Shown piece after piece: positions 35,839-45,043 of a stretch of 64,000 nucleotides of DNA (within the stretch, counting starts at the first letter, position 1; each line of letters begins with the position of its first letter). Below the pieces are notes generated by a model. The model had not been told where the DNA came from. It saw only the letters and a list, made by a program, of their open reading frames with translations, and searched no databases. The stretch lies in assembly GCF_003122325.1 (NCBI RefSeq), contig NZ_QFBC01000011.1, positions 150,977-214,976 of the forward strand. The letters run 5' to 3'. This DNA is from Rhizobium album. GTDB taxonomy: Bacteria > Pseudomonadota > Alphaproteobacteria > Rhizobiales > Rhizobiaceae. The position numbers and the translations under genes were made by a program.

Positions 35839-36704
35839 GCGGCCACGTTTCCCCCTCCCCGGCCTCTGCTTCGGAAGGCAACCGGTTGATGATGACCCTC
35901 GGGATCGTGGCCAAGCATGCGGTGATCGTGCTGATCCTGGCCTTGTTCCTTCTGCCGCTCGCCTGGCTGCTGCTCACCGCCTTCAAGCCCTATTCCGAGC
36001 TGTTCACCACGCCGCCGACGGTGCTGCCGGTCAACGGCACGCTGGTGAATTTTTCCGAGGGTTGGGCCATCGGCGGCGGCAAGGGCATCGGCGACAGCCT
36101 GATCGTTTCGTCGATCTCGACGGCGCTGTGCCTCATCCTCGGATTTCCGGCCGCCTATGCGCTGGCGCGACGCTTTCCTCCGCACGGCCAGATGAGTTTC
36201 ACGATCCTGTCGCTCAGGATGCTGCCGCCGATCGTGCCGGTCATCGGTTTCTACATCCTGTTCCAGGAACTGTCGCTGTTCGATACCTACACCGGTCTCG
36301 TCATCGTTTACACTTTCATGAACCTGCCGCTGGTGATCTGGCTGCTCGCCGAATTCATTCGCCAGATTCCCAAGACCTATGAGGAAGCCGCCCGCATCGA
36401 CGGCGCGCCCTGGTATCGGCTGTTCTGGGACGTGCTTTTGCCGCTCTCGGCGCCGGGCATCCTGACGGCCGGCATCCTGGCGATGATTTTCGCCTGGAAC
36501 GAGTTCCTCTTCGCCCTGGTGCTGACCGGCGAAAAGGTCATCACCCTGCCGAAGGCGCTGGCGAGCTTCTTCCTCTTCCAGCAGCCGAACTGGGGCCAGC
36601 TCGGCGCCATCGGCATCGTCGCCATCACGCCGCTGCTCATCGTGTCCTATTACATGCAGCGGTCGCTCATTCGCAGTTTTTCCGTCGAGCTCGGCGGACG
36701 GTAA
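35835..36704 (+). CDS. Carbohydrate ABC transporter permease, MalG type
   Basis: This 289-residue permease has six membrane segments and the EAA loop EAARIDGAPWYRLFWDVLLP. The AFKPYSELFTTPPTVL segment after the first helix is typical of MalG. It ends 11 bases before the ATPase gene. Confidence 0.9.
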   Translation: MSGHVSPSPASASEGNRLMMTLGIVAKHAVIVLILALFLLPLAWLLLTAFKPYSELFTTPPTVLPVNGTLVNFSEGWAIGGGKGIGDSLIVSSISTALCLILGFPAAYALARRFPPHGQMSFTILSLRMLPPIVPVIGFYILFQELSLFDTYTGLVIVYTFMNLPLVIWLLAEFIRQIPKTYEEAARIDGAPWYRLFWDVLLPLSAPGILTAGILAMIFAWNEFLFALVLTGEKVITLPKALASFFLFQQPNWGQLGAIGIVAITPLLIVSYYMQRSLIRSFSVELGGR

Positions 36705-36715
36705 GGAGAACATCC

Positions 36716-37867
36716 ATGGCCTCAGTCACCCTTTCCGGCGTCAACAAATGGTATGCCGGTGTCGTGCACGCGGTGCAGGATATTTCCTTCCGCATCGAGG
36801 ACGGAGAATTTTTCGGCCTGCTCGGCCCGTCCGGTTCCGGCAAGACATCGGTTCTGCGCATGCTGGCCGGCCTGGAACGGCCGACGTCCGGCACGATTGC
36901 CTTCGACGATGTGCCGGTGCAGGCGCGCAGCCCGCAGGAACGCAACGTTGCGATGGTCTTCGAGCAGAATGCCCTCTACCCCCACATGACCGCCCGGCAG
37001 AACATTTCCTACCCGCTCAAGATCCGCGGCCTGTCGAAAGGCGAGATCGAGACGAAGGTGGCGGACGTCGCCAACATGCTCAACATCGCGCATCTGATCG
37101 ACCGCCGCGCCTCGCAGATGTCGGGCGGCCAGCAGCAGCGCGTGGCGATCGCCCGCGCGCTCGTCCGCCGGCCGAACCTCTTGTGCCTGGACGAGCCAAT
37201 CGCCCATCTCGACACGCTGCTGCGTGCCCGGCTGCGCGGCGAGCTGAAACGCCTGCAGCGCTCGCTCGGCACGACGTCGGTCATCGTCACCCACGATCCC
37301 ATTGAGGCCATGACCATGACAGACCGGATCGCGTTGATGCGCGACGGCGTGATGCAGCAGATCGGCACCGCCGACGAGATCTACAACCGACCGGTCAATG
37401 CCTTCGTGGCCCAGTTTTTCGGCCTGCATTCGATGAACGTCTTCACGGTCTCCGACGTCAGGGATACGCCCGAATTCTCCGGCCAGTGCGGCGGGCAGAA
37501 GGTGCTGCTGCCCGATTGCGTCAAGCCGCATGTCCAGGCGGACAGGCGTATCGCCATCGGCGCCCGGCCGAGCGGGGTTTCGGTTCACAAGCAGGGGCAG
37601 GCGCCGCGCGGCGCCGACATGCTGTCGCTTTCCGGCCGCGTCTATGTGGCGGAACAGCTTGGCGATTCCATTCTGGTTACGGTCCAGGCCGGCGAGACGA
37701 CCATCCAGGCGATGACGCCGCCGAGCCAGGTTTTCGGCATCGACGAACCGGTGGACATCACCATTCGCGAGAACGCTCTTTATGTTTTCGACGGCGACCA
37801 GCGCACGTTGCGGTTTGCCTCCGGCCAGCCCCTGCCTGGCGCGGACCGGATCGCATCCTTCGGCTGA
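36716..37867 (+). CDS. Sugar ABC transporter ATPase (MalK/UgpC family)
   Basis: This 383-residue ATPase has Walker A GPSGSGKTS, signature MSGGQQQRVAIARAL, Walker B LLCLDEPIAHLD, the switch VTHDPIEAM, and a C-terminal OB-fold regulatory domain. The Q-loop reads VFEQNALYPH, with glutamate at the usual glutamine position. This operon encodes one ATPase, so it probably works as a homodimer, unlike the first sugar importer. Confidence 0.92.
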   Translation: MASVTLSGVNKWYAGVVHAVQDISFRIEDGEFFGLLGPSGSGKTSVLRMLAGLERPTSGTIAFDDVPVQARSPQERNVAMVFEQNALYPHMTARQNISYPLKIRGLSKGEIETKVADVANMLNIAHLIDRRASQMSGGQQQRVAIARALVRRPNLLCLDEPIAHLDTLLRARLRGELKRLQRSLGTTSVIVTHDPIEAMTMTDRIALMRDGVMQQIGTADEIYNRPVNAFVAQFFGLHSMNVFTVSDVRDTPEFSGQCGGQKVLLPDCVKPHVQADRRIAIGARPSGVSVHKQGQAPRGADMLSLSGRVYVAEQLGDSILVTVQAGETTIQAMTPPSQVFGIDEPVDITIRENALYVFDGDQRTLRFASGQPLPGADRIASFG

Positions 37868-37875
37868 GGTGACGG

Positions 37876-39405
37876 ATGGCTTATCTGCTCGGCATAGACA
37901 AGGGCACCTCCGTCATCAAGTCGGTTGTGTTCGACGACAAGGGCACGGCGGTCGGCATTGCGCAGCGCCGGGTCAAGGTGCTGCAGCCGAAACCCGGCTG
38001 GCATGAGGAGGATGCGACCGTCACCTGGTCGCTCTGCGTCGAAACGATCCGCGAGGCTTTGGCCAGTGCCGGCATTTCCGGCGGCGATATCGCGGCAATC
38101 GGCATTGCCGGCCATATGGGCGGTGCCTGGTTGGTGGACGGGCAAGGAGCCCCCGTCCGCAACGCCATCTGCTGGCCGGACGAGCGGGCGCAGGCCGACC
38201 AGCTCAAAATCGAGGAGGCCGGCCTGATGAAGGAGGCCTTTGCCATCTCCGGCAACGGCCTGATGCCCGGCATCACTGCCGTGCTGCTCGGCTGGCTGAG
38301 CAAACACGAGCCGGACAGCCTTGCCCGCACCAGGGCGGTGCTCTGCGCCAAGGATTATCTGCGCCTGTGCCTGACGGGACAGATGGCCACCGATCCATCC
38401 GACGTTTCTTTTGTGCCTGGCGATATCGATGCGCGCAAACATTCGAAGCGGGTGCTCGACATTTGCGGTGCAGGTGACTGGTTCGACAAGATGCCGGAGA
38501 TCCGGCCTTCGGGCGATGTCGCCGGCGAGGTGACGCCGGAAGCGGCCTCGGCCACCGGGCTGCGCGCCGGGACGCCTGTGGTCACCGGCCTCGGCGACGC
38601 CTCCGCCAATGCACTCGGCGTCGGCGCTATCCGGCCCGGCTCCGCCTTGACGGTGCTCGGCACCAGTTGCCTCAACAGCCTGGTCATGGACCGGCCGGAA
38701 CGGGCGCCGGAAGGGCTCGGCTTCCTGTTCGCCATGCCGCTCGACCGCTATGTCCGCATCCTGCCCAACACCTCGGGCGCCATCTCCTTCGACTGGTTCC
38801 TCGACCGTTTTGGCGCACCGCTGACACCTCAGGGCAGCCCGGACTTCGCCGCGTTGGAGGCAAAGGCGAAAGCCGTACCGCGTGGAGCGGGTGGTGCCAT
38901 ATTCATTCCTTATGTCAACGGTGCCGGCGTCCTGGCCCCCTTCTACGATCCGCTGGCGCGCGGCAGCTTCTTCGGCGTCGGTAGCCATACGAGCTACGAC
39001 CACCTGTTGCGGGCTGTCTACGAAGCCCTGTGTTTCGCGACGCGGGATTGTTTTGCGGCGATGAGCGTGCAGCCGACATCGCTGGTCCTGACGGGCGGCG
39101 GCGGCAAGAGCGCCTTCTGGGCGCAGATGTTTGCCGATGTCTGCGGCCTGCCGATAGAGATTGCCGCTGCGGAGGAATCCGGTGCGCTGGGAGTCGCCCT
39201 GCTCGCCGGCGTTGCCGCCGGTATCTGGCCGGATATAGAAACGGCTGCGGTGGCGACCGCACGTGTTGCTGCCCGTTACGAGCCGGACCCCGGTGCTGCG
39301 GCCGAATATGACGGCTGGTTCGAACTTTATCGCCAGACCCGTGATGTCTATCGGCGTTATTCGCAGCAACGCGCCGCCCTGAAGCCGGCAAAGGTGGCCG
39401 CATGA
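37876..39405 (+). CDS. FGGY-family carbohydrate kinase 1
   Basis: This 509-residue kinase begins MAYLLGIDKGTSVIKSVVFD, the N-terminal phosphate-binding strand of the FGGY fold, and has the C-terminal adenosine segment LTGGGGKSAFWAQMFADV. It resembles xylulose or ribulose kinases. It overlaps the second kinase gene by four bases. Two different kinases in one operon suggest two ketoses, two stereoisomers, or two phosphorylation steps. Confidence 0.88.
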   Translation: MAYLLGIDKGTSVIKSVVFDDKGTAVGIAQRRVKVLQPKPGWHEEDATVTWSLCVETIREALASAGISGGDIAAIGIAGHMGGAWLVDGQGAPVRNAICWPDERAQADQLKIEEAGLMKEAFAISGNGLMPGITAVLLGWLSKHEPDSLARTRAVLCAKDYLRLCLTGQMATDPSDVSFVPGDIDARKHSKRVLDICGAGDWFDKMPEIRPSGDVAGEVTPEAASATGLRAGTPVVTGLGDASANALGVGAIRPGSALTVLGTSCLNSLVMDRPERAPEGLGFLFAMPLDRYVRILPNTSGAISFDWFLDRFGAPLTPQGSPDFAALEAKAKAVPRGAGGAIFIPYVNGAGVLAPFYDPLARGSFFGVGSHTSYDHLLRAVYEALCFATRDCFAAMSVQPTSLVLTGGGGKSAFWAQMFADVCGLPIEIAAAEESGALGVALLAGVAAGIWPDIETAAVATARVAARYEPDPGAAAEYDGWFELYRQTRDVYRRYSQQRAALKPAKVAA

Positions 39406-40949
39406 GCTACGTCATCGGCATCGACAAGGGAACGACGACGACAAAGGCTGCGGTTTTCGACGCGCGGGACGGCCGGGTGCTGGCGACTGCACGTCGTGCG
39501 ACGAAAAGTTTTCGGCCCAATCCCGACTGGCACGAAGAGGATATGAACGGCACCTATGACGGTGTCGCCGCCTCGATCCGCGAGGCAATCGCCAATGCCG
39601 GCATCGATGCTCGGGATGTCGCCGCCGTTGGCGTCAGCGGCCATATGGGCGGCCTGTGGGCCCTGGATGAACACGGGCAGCCGGCGGGGCCTGCCATCGC
39701 CTGGCCGGATGCGCGCGCCGCCGGCATGCTGGAGCGCTGGAAGGAAGAGGGCAAGGTCGACCGTCTGTTCGCCATCTCCGGCAATGCACCGATCCCCGGC
39801 CTGTCGCTGGTGCTGCTTTCCTGGCTGAAGGACAACGATCCGGCTTTCTATGGACGCATCCGCACGGTCTTTCTCGCCAAGGACTACGTCAACTATCGGT
39901 TGACCGGCGTGATCGCCACCGATGAGTCCGATCTCTCGCTTTTCCCCTGCGATATCCGCAACCGCCGGCCCTCCGCCGAACTGTTCGCCATCGCCGGCAT
40001 TCCGGAGATGCAGGAAAAACTGGCGCCGGTGCTGCAGATCGGCGAAACCGTCGGCCGGGTGACGGCGCAGGCGGCGGCTGAAACCGGGCTTGCCGAGGGC
40101 ACGCTCGTGGTCACCGGCGCCGGCGATGCGGTGGCGGCGGCCATCGGCGTCGGCGCGCTGGAGGCCGGGCAGGCGGTGACGGTCATCGGCACCAGCTTCA
40201 TGAACAACCTGACGGTCGACGAGCCGCTCCTCGAACCGGCAGGCGTCGGTTTCCTGTTCCTGATGCCGGATGGCCGCTGGCAGCGGCTGATGTCCAACAC
40301 CGGCGGCGGTTCGTTATGCCTCGACTGGATCCTGCAGGCCTACGGTGCCAAGGCCTATGGCACCTCGGAGATCGACTTCGCCCGCGTCGAAAGCGAGGCG
40401 CGGGCCGTGCCGGTGCTCAGCAACGGCCTGATGATCCATCCTTACTTCAATACGTCCGGCATGTCGGCGCCGCGTTACGAACCGCTGGCCCGCGGCTCGA
40501 TCTTCGGCCTCGACCTGGCGACGACGCCGGCCGCAATGGTGCGCGCGGTGATGGAAGGCGTCGCCTTCTCGATGATCGATTGTTACGGCGCGCTCGATGC
40601 CCCGGTCGAGACGATCTGCATCACCGGCGGCGGCGCCCGTTCGGCCTTGTGGCGGGAAATCTGCGCCGCGGCGATGAACAGGCCGCTCTCCGTGCCGGAA
40701 GCAGAGGAGACGGGCGCGCTCGGTGTCGCCCTGCTCGCCGCGCATGCCGCCGGTTTCTACCGGACGCTGCCGGAGGCGGCGCGTGCCATGGTGCGCATCG
40801 TCGATACCGTCAAACCCGACCCATGCCTCACTGAGCGTTACGCCAAGGCCTATCCGCTGTTTCGCGATCTTGGCGGCGATCTCGCTCCGCTCTGGAAACT
40901 TCGTGCTCAACTCGTGGAGCGCTCTCAGCCCAAAAAGGATGCGCCATGA
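39402..40949 (+). CDS. FGGY-family carbohydrate kinase 2
   Basis: This 515-residue kinase begins MSYVIGIDKGTTTTKAAVFD and has ITGGGARSALWREICAAAM near the C-terminus. It is clearly homologous to kinase 1 but well diverged, so the two probably differ in substrate. It overlaps the HAD phosphatase gene by four bases. Confidence 0.88.
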   Translation: MSYVIGIDKGTTTTKAAVFDARDGRVLATARRATKSFRPNPDWHEEDMNGTYDGVAASIREAIANAGIDARDVAAVGVSGHMGGLWALDEHGQPAGPAIAWPDARAAGMLERWKEEGKVDRLFAISGNAPIPGLSLVLLSWLKDNDPAFYGRIRTVFLAKDYVNYRLTGVIATDESDLSLFPCDIRNRRPSAELFAIAGIPEMQEKLAPVLQIGETVGRVTAQAAAETGLAEGTLVVTGAGDAVAAAIGVGALEAGQAVTVIGTSFMNNLTVDEPLLEPAGVGFLFLMPDGRWQRLMSNTGGGSLCLDWILQAYGAKAYGTSEIDFARVESEARAVPVLSNGLMIHPYFNTSGMSAPRYEPLARGSIFGLDLATTPAAMVRAVMEGVAFSMIDCYGALDAPVETICITGGGARSALWREICAAAMNRPLSVPEAEETGALGVALLAAHAAGFYRTLPEAARAMVRIVDTVKPDPCLTERYAKAYPLFRDLGGDLAPLWKLRAQLVERSQPKKDAP

Positions 40950-41629
40950 CGCTGACGACCAGACACCATATCCTCTTCGATCTCGACGGCACGCTGGTGG
41001 ATACGCGCGCCGCCGTGGTGGAGTGCTACACGCGGGTTTTCCGCAACAAGCTGGACAGCGCCTTTCCGCCGAAGGATTTTCCCGTTGCCGATCTGTTCGC
41101 CATGCGCCCGGCGGAGGTGTTTGCGGTGGTGGCGCCGGATCGGGTGGAGGAACTGCACGCCGCCTACCGCGACACCTATCCGCAATGCACGGCGCTGGTA
41201 AAAGTGTTTGCCGGTATCCGCGACATGATCCTGGAACTGGTCGATGCCGGACGCCAGGTCAGCGTCGTCACCAACAAGGGGCTGGAACGCACTCTGATCG
41301 ACCTCGGCGTTGCCGGCATTCCTCCGGAAACTTTTACCACCATCGTCACCGCGGAGGACACCGTCGAGCGCAAGCCGCACCCGGCGCCGATCCTGCTCGG
41401 GCTCAGCCGTGCGAACGGTAAAGTTGAGGATGCCGCCTATGTCGGCGACGGGCCGCAGGATATTCTCGCCGCCCGCGCCGCCGGCATGCCGGCCATAGCC
41501 GTCACCTACGGTTTCTACGATCGCACGATCCTGGAAACCCACGCACCGGATGTGATCGTCGACAGCCCGGCCGCACTTGCCGCCGCCTTGGGAGTTGACG
41601 CTGCCTCAGCCAAGGGAGCCGCGGAGTGA
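40946..41629 (+). CDS. HAD-superfamily phosphatase
   Basis: This 227-residue protein has motif I FDLDGTLVDT (about 12-21), motif II in VVTNKG, motif III lysine in ERKPHP and motif IV GDGPQDILAA. It matches phosphoglycolate-phosphatase-like or beta-phosphoglucomutase-like enzymes with a helical cap. In this operon it may remove a phosphate from a side product of the kinases or transketolase. It is coupled to its neighbours by four-base overlaps. Confidence 0.85.
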   Translation: MTLTTRHHILFDLDGTLVDTRAAVVECYTRVFRNKLDSAFPPKDFPVADLFAMRPAEVFAVVAPDRVEELHAAYRDTYPQCTALVKVFAGIRDMILELVDAGRQVSVVTNKGLERTLIDLGVAGIPPETFTTIVTAEDTVERKPHPAPILLGLSRANGKVEDAAYVGDGPQDILAARAAGMPAIAVTYGFYDRTILETHAPDVIVDSPAALAAALGVDAASAKGAAE

Positions 41630-42534
41630 AACCCTTCATCGAAATCACCGACGGCCTCGCCTTTCCCGAAGGCCCGGTCCTCATGCCTGACGAAAGCATC
41701 ATTGTCGCCGAAATCGGCGCCGGCACGCTGACGCGGATCACCGCTGACGGCGCCAAGGCGACGCTCGCCACGGTCGGCGGCGGGCCGAACGGCCTGGCGC
41801 TCGGGCCGGACGGGCATCTCTATGTCTGCAACAACGGCGGCTTCACCTGGGACCGGTCGAACGGTCAATGGCGCCCGGTGGGCAAAGCGCCGGATAACAG
41901 CGGCGGCAGCATCCAGCGCGTCGATCCGCAAACCGGCGCAGTCGAGACGCTCTACAATCGCTGCGGCGGCATTGCGCTTTCGGCGCCGAACGACATCGTC
42001 TTCGACCGGCACGGCGGTTTCTATTTCACCGACCATGGCCATCGCCAGGGCCGTAGCGTCGATTTTGGCGCGGTCTATTACGCCAAGGCGGACGGTAGTT
42101 TTATCAAGGAAGTCGCCTATCCGCTGGTCGGGCCGAACGGCATCGGCCTGTCGCCGGATCATCGCACCCTCTACGTCGCCGAAACCTCGTCCGGCCGGCT
42201 GTGGTCGTGGCGGATCGAGGCACCGGGAGAGTTCGCCAGGCCCGACTGGCCCTCGCCGACCGGCGGCGACCTCGCGGCCGGCCTTGCCGGTTTCCAGCGC
42301 TACGATTCGTTGGCGGTGGAGGCAAACGGCAACATCGCCATCGCCACGCTGCGCCTCGGCGGCATCGTCGTCGTGTCGCCGCAGGGCGAGGAGGTCGAGC
42401 GCATCCGCACGCCTGATCCCTACACCACCAATCTGTGTTTCGGCGGTGCCGACATGACGACGGCGTTCGTCACGCTGTCGGGCACCGGCCGGCTGGTTTC
42501 GATGCAATGGTCGCGCCCAGGCCTTGCCCTCTGA
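41626..42534 (+). CDS. SMP-30/gluconolactonase-family lactonase
   Basis: This 302-residue beta-propeller protein has the segments ITDGLAFPEGPVL, GPNGLALGPDGHLYVCNNGG, APNDIVFDRHGGFYFTD and GPNGIGLSPDHRTLYVAET. The metal-binding Glu, Asn and Asp residues of the family lie in these. It probably hydrolyses a sugar lactone made by a dehydrogenase. Its presence implies that part of the pathway runs through an aldonolactone. Confidence 0.86.
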   Translation: MKPFIEITDGLAFPEGPVLMPDESIIVAEIGAGTLTRITADGAKATLATVGGGPNGLALGPDGHLYVCNNGGFTWDRSNGQWRPVGKAPDNSGGSIQRVDPQTGAVETLYNRCGGIALSAPNDIVFDRHGGFYFTDHGHRQGRSVDFGAVYYAKADGSFIKEVAYPLVGPNGIGLSPDHRTLYVAETSSGRLWSWRIEAPGEFARPDWPSPTGGDLAAGLAGFQRYDSLAVEANGNIAIATLRLGGIVVVSPQGEEVERIRTPDPYTTNLCFGGADMTTAFVTLSGTGRLVSMQWSRPGLAL

Positions 42535-42571
42535 ACCGTCAACTTCCGCTCATCGTCAAGAGGAAACGACC

Positions 42572-43414
42572 ATGACCGTCCTGAACCATCCGCCTTCGGA
42601 GGTGGATCTTTTTGCGCTGAAAACACGCGCGCTCAACCTGCGCCGCAAGATGATGATGATGGCAAGCGGCAAGGGCGAAGGCTACATCGCCCAGGGCCTC
42701 GGCATGGCCGATTGCCTGGCCACCCTGTATTTCCACGAAATGCGCTACGACCCGCAAAACGTCGGTTGGCGGGAGCGTGACCGTTTCGTGCTGTCCACCG
42801 GCCATTATTCCATCGCCATGTATGCGGTTCTGGCCGAAGCCGGCGTCCTTTCTGCGGACGAACTGCCGACCTACGGCCTGAACGGTTCGCGCCTGCCGAT
42901 GAGCACGTTCGACGAAACGCCCGGTGTCGAGATGGTCGGTGGATCGCTGGGCCACGGGCTCGGCCAGGCCGTCGGCATGGCCATGGCGCTGAAGCTCGAC
43001 GGGTCCTCCGCGCGTGTCTTCTGCGAGTTTTCCGATGGCGAGCTGCAGGAAGGATCGACCTGGGAGGCCGCCATGGGCGGCGCCACCTTCAAATGCGACA
43101 ACCTCGTCGCGCTCATCGATTGCAACGGCATCCAGGCGGATGGGCCGGTCACCGTGAGGATCGATCCCGTCGCCGACAAGATGACCGCCTTCGGCTGGGA
43201 GACGCTGGAGGTCAACGGCAACGACATCGCCGCCCTGACGCGGGCGCTCGCCGCATCGCGCGAGAAGAACGGCAAACCCAAGGCAATCGTCATGCGCACC
43301 ACCCCCGGCTTCGGCATTCCCACCATCATGGCTCGCGACCGCGCCCATTTCGTCCGCATCGACAACAGCGAATGGACCGCGCTCATCGAGGAACTGGAGA
43401 GAGAAAATGGCTGA
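42572..43414 (+). CDS. Transketolase, N-terminal (ThDP-binding) subunit
   Basis: This 280-residue protein is the N-terminal half of transketolase. It has GHGLGQAVGMAMALKL and the ThDP/metal motif SDGELQEGSTWEAAM...DCNG. The ATG after AGAGGAAACGACC was preferred to an earlier frame. It overlaps the C-terminal subunit gene by eight bases. Split transketolases of this type occur in specialised sugar pathways, for example apulose-4-phosphate transketolase AptA/AptB. Confidence 0.9.
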   Translation: MTVLNHPPSEVDLFALKTRALNLRRKMMMMASGKGEGYIAQGLGMADCLATLYFHEMRYDPQNVGWRERDRFVLSTGHYSIAMYAVLAEAGVLSADELPTYGLNGSRLPMSTFDETPGVEMVGGSLGHGLGQAVGMAMALKLDGSSARVFCEFSDGELQEGSTWEAAMGGATFKCDNLVALIDCNGIQADGPVTVRIDPVADKMTAFGWETLEVNGNDIAALTRALAASREKNGKPKAIVMRTTPGFGIPTIMARDRAHFVRIDNSEWTALIEELERENG

Positions 43415-44399
43415 GATCCAGACCGGCACCATGCCCGGCCGCACCCGCGGCATGGGCGAACTGATCGATATCGCCGGCAAGGTGACCGAGATCGCTCCTT
43501 TCGGCCGCACGCTGGCCGAGCTCGCCTCCGAGCGGTCTGACATCGTCGGCCTGACGGCGGATATGGGGCGCTACAGCGACATCCTGCCATTTCGCGATGC
43601 GCATCCGGATCGCTTCTTCAATGTCGGCATGGCCGAGCAGAACCTCATCATGATCGCCGCCGGCATGGCAAAGACCGGCAAGATTGCCTATTGCACCACC
43701 TATTCGGTGTTCATCACCCGCCGCGCCTATGATTTCGTGGCACTTGCCTGCGCCCATTCGATGGCGAACGTCAAGATTTTCGCAGGGATGCCGGGCCTGG
43801 TGAACGGCTACGGCGCCACCCACCAGGCGACCGAAGACCTGAACATGATGCGCGGCATCGCCGATCTCACCATCATCGATCCCTGCGATGCGACCGAACT
43901 CAAGCAGGTGGTGCGCGCCTGTGCCGATATTCCGGGCACCGTCTATGTCCGCAATCTGCGCGGCAAGGTGCCGGTCGAACTCGGGCCGGACTATGTGTTC
44001 GAGGTGGGCAAGGCGAAGGTCCTGAGGCCCGGTCGCGATGTCGGCATCATCTCCACCGGCTACATGTCGGCCCGCGCCCTCGATGCGGCGGCCCAGGCGC
44101 AGGAAAACGGCAAGGATGCCGGTGTGCTGCACGTGCCGACGATCAAGCCGTTCGATGCGAAAACCGTGCTGGAGTTTGCCAGCCGTTTCGACCGATTGGT
44201 CGTCGCAGAGAACCACAAAACCAGCGGCGGCCTGACCTCGCTGGTGATAGAAACCCTCTATGACGCCGGCATCGCCAAGCCGCTGATCAAGATCGGCCTG
44301 GAAGACAGCTTCTTCGAATGCGGCTCGCAGGAATATCTCGAGGCCAAGTATGGCGTCGATACGCCGCGTTTCGTCCGCGCCATCGTCGAAGGCCGATAG
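43407..44399 (+). CDS. Transketolase, C-terminal subunit
   Basis: This 330-residue protein is the pyrimidine-binding and C-terminal part of transketolase, with the cofactor-activating glutamate in GMAEQNLIMIAAG and a C-terminal regulatory domain. It must pair with the N-terminal subunit to be active. It would move a two-carbon ketol group from a phosphorylated ketose to an aldose phosphate, feeding the pentose-phosphate pathway. Confidence 0.9.
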   Translation: MAEIQTGTMPGRTRGMGELIDIAGKVTEIAPFGRTLAELASERSDIVGLTADMGRYSDILPFRDAHPDRFFNVGMAEQNLIMIAAGMAKTGKIAYCTTYSVFITRRAYDFVALACAHSMANVKIFAGMPGLVNGYGATHQATEDLNMMRGIADLTIIDPCDATELKQVVRACADIPGTVYVRNLRGKVPVELGPDYVFEVGKAKVLRPGRDVGIISTGYMSARALDAAAQAQENGKDAGVLHVPTIKPFDAKTVLEFASRFDRLVVAENHKTSGGLTSLVIETLYDAGIAKPLIKIGLEDSFFECGSQEYLEAKYGVDTPRFVRAIVEGR

Positions 44400-44488
44400 A
44401 GGCTGCGTCGAACAGTGCCGTCGCCATGCCGGCGGCGGCAGGAGGCGATTGCGGGTCGGGAGAGCCCGCGGCGCGAGGAGGAGAAACC

Positions 44489-45043
44489 ATGTCGACCGTC
44501 GCCGAGACGAATGTTTTGCAAGCCCGCCAGGACGCCAGCAAGGTGGCCTATCGCCAGCCCCAGCCTTTCGGCATGCTCACCGACGTCTTCATGCCGGACG
44601 CGCTGGACCTTGATGCCGACGAGCATCTGTGGGTGCCGCAGGCGGATGGCGTTTGGTTCAAGCCGCTCGTTCTCTGTGTCAGCCAGGGCTATTATCTCAA
44701 TCTCCTGCGGGTGAGAAATTCCGGCGTTCTCTCCCGCCACCGCCATGCCGGCCCCGTTCACGCCTTCACCCTGCGTGGCCGCTGGCGTTATCTCGAACAC
44801 GCGTGGGAAGCCTTGCCGATGAGCTACGCTTTCGAGCCGCCGGGCGAGACCCATACGCTGGTGGTGCCGGACGATGTGCCGGAGATGATCACCCTGTTCC
44901 ATGTCACCGGCGGCTATGTCTACGTCGATCCGGATGGCGCCGCCCTCGGTTACGAAGACGTCTTCACCAAGCTGGCCGCAGCGCGGCGGCATTACGACAA
45001 GATCGGCCTCGGCGCCGATTACGCTGAAAGGATCACGCGATGA
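44489..45043 (+). CDS. Cupin-fold protein, dihydroxyacetophenone-dioxygenase-like
   Basis: This 184-residue protein has cupin motif 1 (RHRHAGPVHAFTLRGRW) with candidate metal histidines and motif 2 around ETHTLVVPD. The LWVPQADGVWFKPL segment resembles 2,4'-dihydroxyacetophenone dioxygenase-like proteins. I chose the ATG after GAGGAGGAG. In a sugar operon it more likely acts as an isomerase, epimerase or lyase than as an aromatic dioxygenase. Function is unassigned. Confidence 0.75.
   Translation: MSTVAETNVLQARQDASKVAYRQPQPFGMLTDVFMPDALDLDADEHLWVPQADGVWFKPLVLCVSQGYYLNLLRVRNSGVLSRHRHAGPVHAFTLRGRWRYLEHAWEALPMSYAFEPPGETHTLVVPDDVPEMITLFHVTGGYVYVDPDGAALGYEDVFTKLAAARRHYDKIGLGADYAERITR

Noticed and set aside
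37876..40949. Two FGGY kinases as a recent tandem duplication
   Set aside because: Both have the fold's motifs, but their sequences differ along most of the length, so a recent duplication is not supported.
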